6,708 nucleotides of DNA from Nitrospirota bacterium. Lineage in GTDB: Bacteria; Nitrospirota; Thermodesulfovibrionia; Thermodesulfovibrionales; JdFR-85. The translations under genes and the position numbers were made by a program. The notes beneath the pieces were generated by a model. It saw nothing but the letters and a program-made list of their open reading frames with translations. It had not been told where the DNA came from and searched no databases. The stretch is taken from positions 1 to 6,708 of the forward strand of contig JAADHP010000044.1 of the NCBI GenBank assembly GCA_013151785.1. The letters are read 5' to 3'. Positions 6,685 to 6,708 of the stretch are shown piece by piece (position 1 is the stretch's first letter; each line of letters starts with the position of its first letter).

Positions 6685-6691
6685 ACCTCCC
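6685..6691 (-). promoter_or_regulatory. Ribosome binding site that decides the TTG start of larE
   Basis: GGGAGGT on the minus strand lies five bases before the TTG at 6679. It is the reason to prefer this rare start over the ATG at residue 24. Any larE promoter must lie beyond the right edge of the window. Confidence 0.7.
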
Positions 6692-6708
6692 TTTTAAAAA
6701 TCTAATTC

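Noticed and set aside
1..6708. CRISPR array, tRNA or rRNA genes
   Set aside because: There are no regularly spaced direct repeats and no recognisable tRNA or rRNA sequence on either strand.

Overview
The window carries four protein-coding genes, all on the minus strand. In transcription order they are larE (6679-5840), larB (5850-5092), a cooS-family gene (4678-2792) and a long NuoF-like NADH-dehydrogenase flavoprotein gene (2457-250). Base composition is moderate, and the proteins are rich in iron-sulfur sites and typical of strict anaerobes. This suggests an anaerobic bacterium of the Nitrospirota or Desulfobacterota kind. That assignment is an inference from gene content and style, not from a marker gene.

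Right part (5092-6708): larE and larB overlap by 11 bases and form a translationally linked pair for the nickel-pincer nucleotide cofactor. LarB carboxylates and cleaves nicotinic acid adenine dinucleotide, and LarE adds sulfur. This LarE has the three-cysteine pattern of the [4Fe-4S] type, not the single sacrificial cysteine of the Lactobacillus enzyme. LarC (nickel insertion) and LarA are not in the window.

Middle (2792-5091): a 412-base gap holds a 150-base element with 13-base inverted ends. It also holds a strong dyad about 60-95 bases upstream of cooS. The CooS protein keeps all ligands of the B and D clusters and most ligands of the C cluster. It lacks the cysteine equivalent to Cys295 of Carboxydothermus hydrogenoformans CooS-II and has a four-residue deletion there. 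It may therefore be a deviant CODH-scaffold enzyme and not a real CO dehydrogenase.

Left part (1-2791): a 334-base gap contains a nested palindromic element (2591-2725) with perfect 18-base inverted ends and two internal hairpins. The gene after it encodes a NuoF/HndC-like protein with an N-terminal [2Fe-2S] domain, the FMN/NADH core with the N3 [4Fe-4S] site, and a C-terminal array of four CxxCxxCxxxC motifs. No nuoE, cooF or cooC is present. The likeliest reading is that the NuoF-like protein passes electrons between NAD(P)H and the CooS-like enzyme, with its ferredoxin array replacing CooF. Bases 1-249 hold a second, diverged copy of the repeat found upstream of cooS, and a short heptamer tandem repeat.
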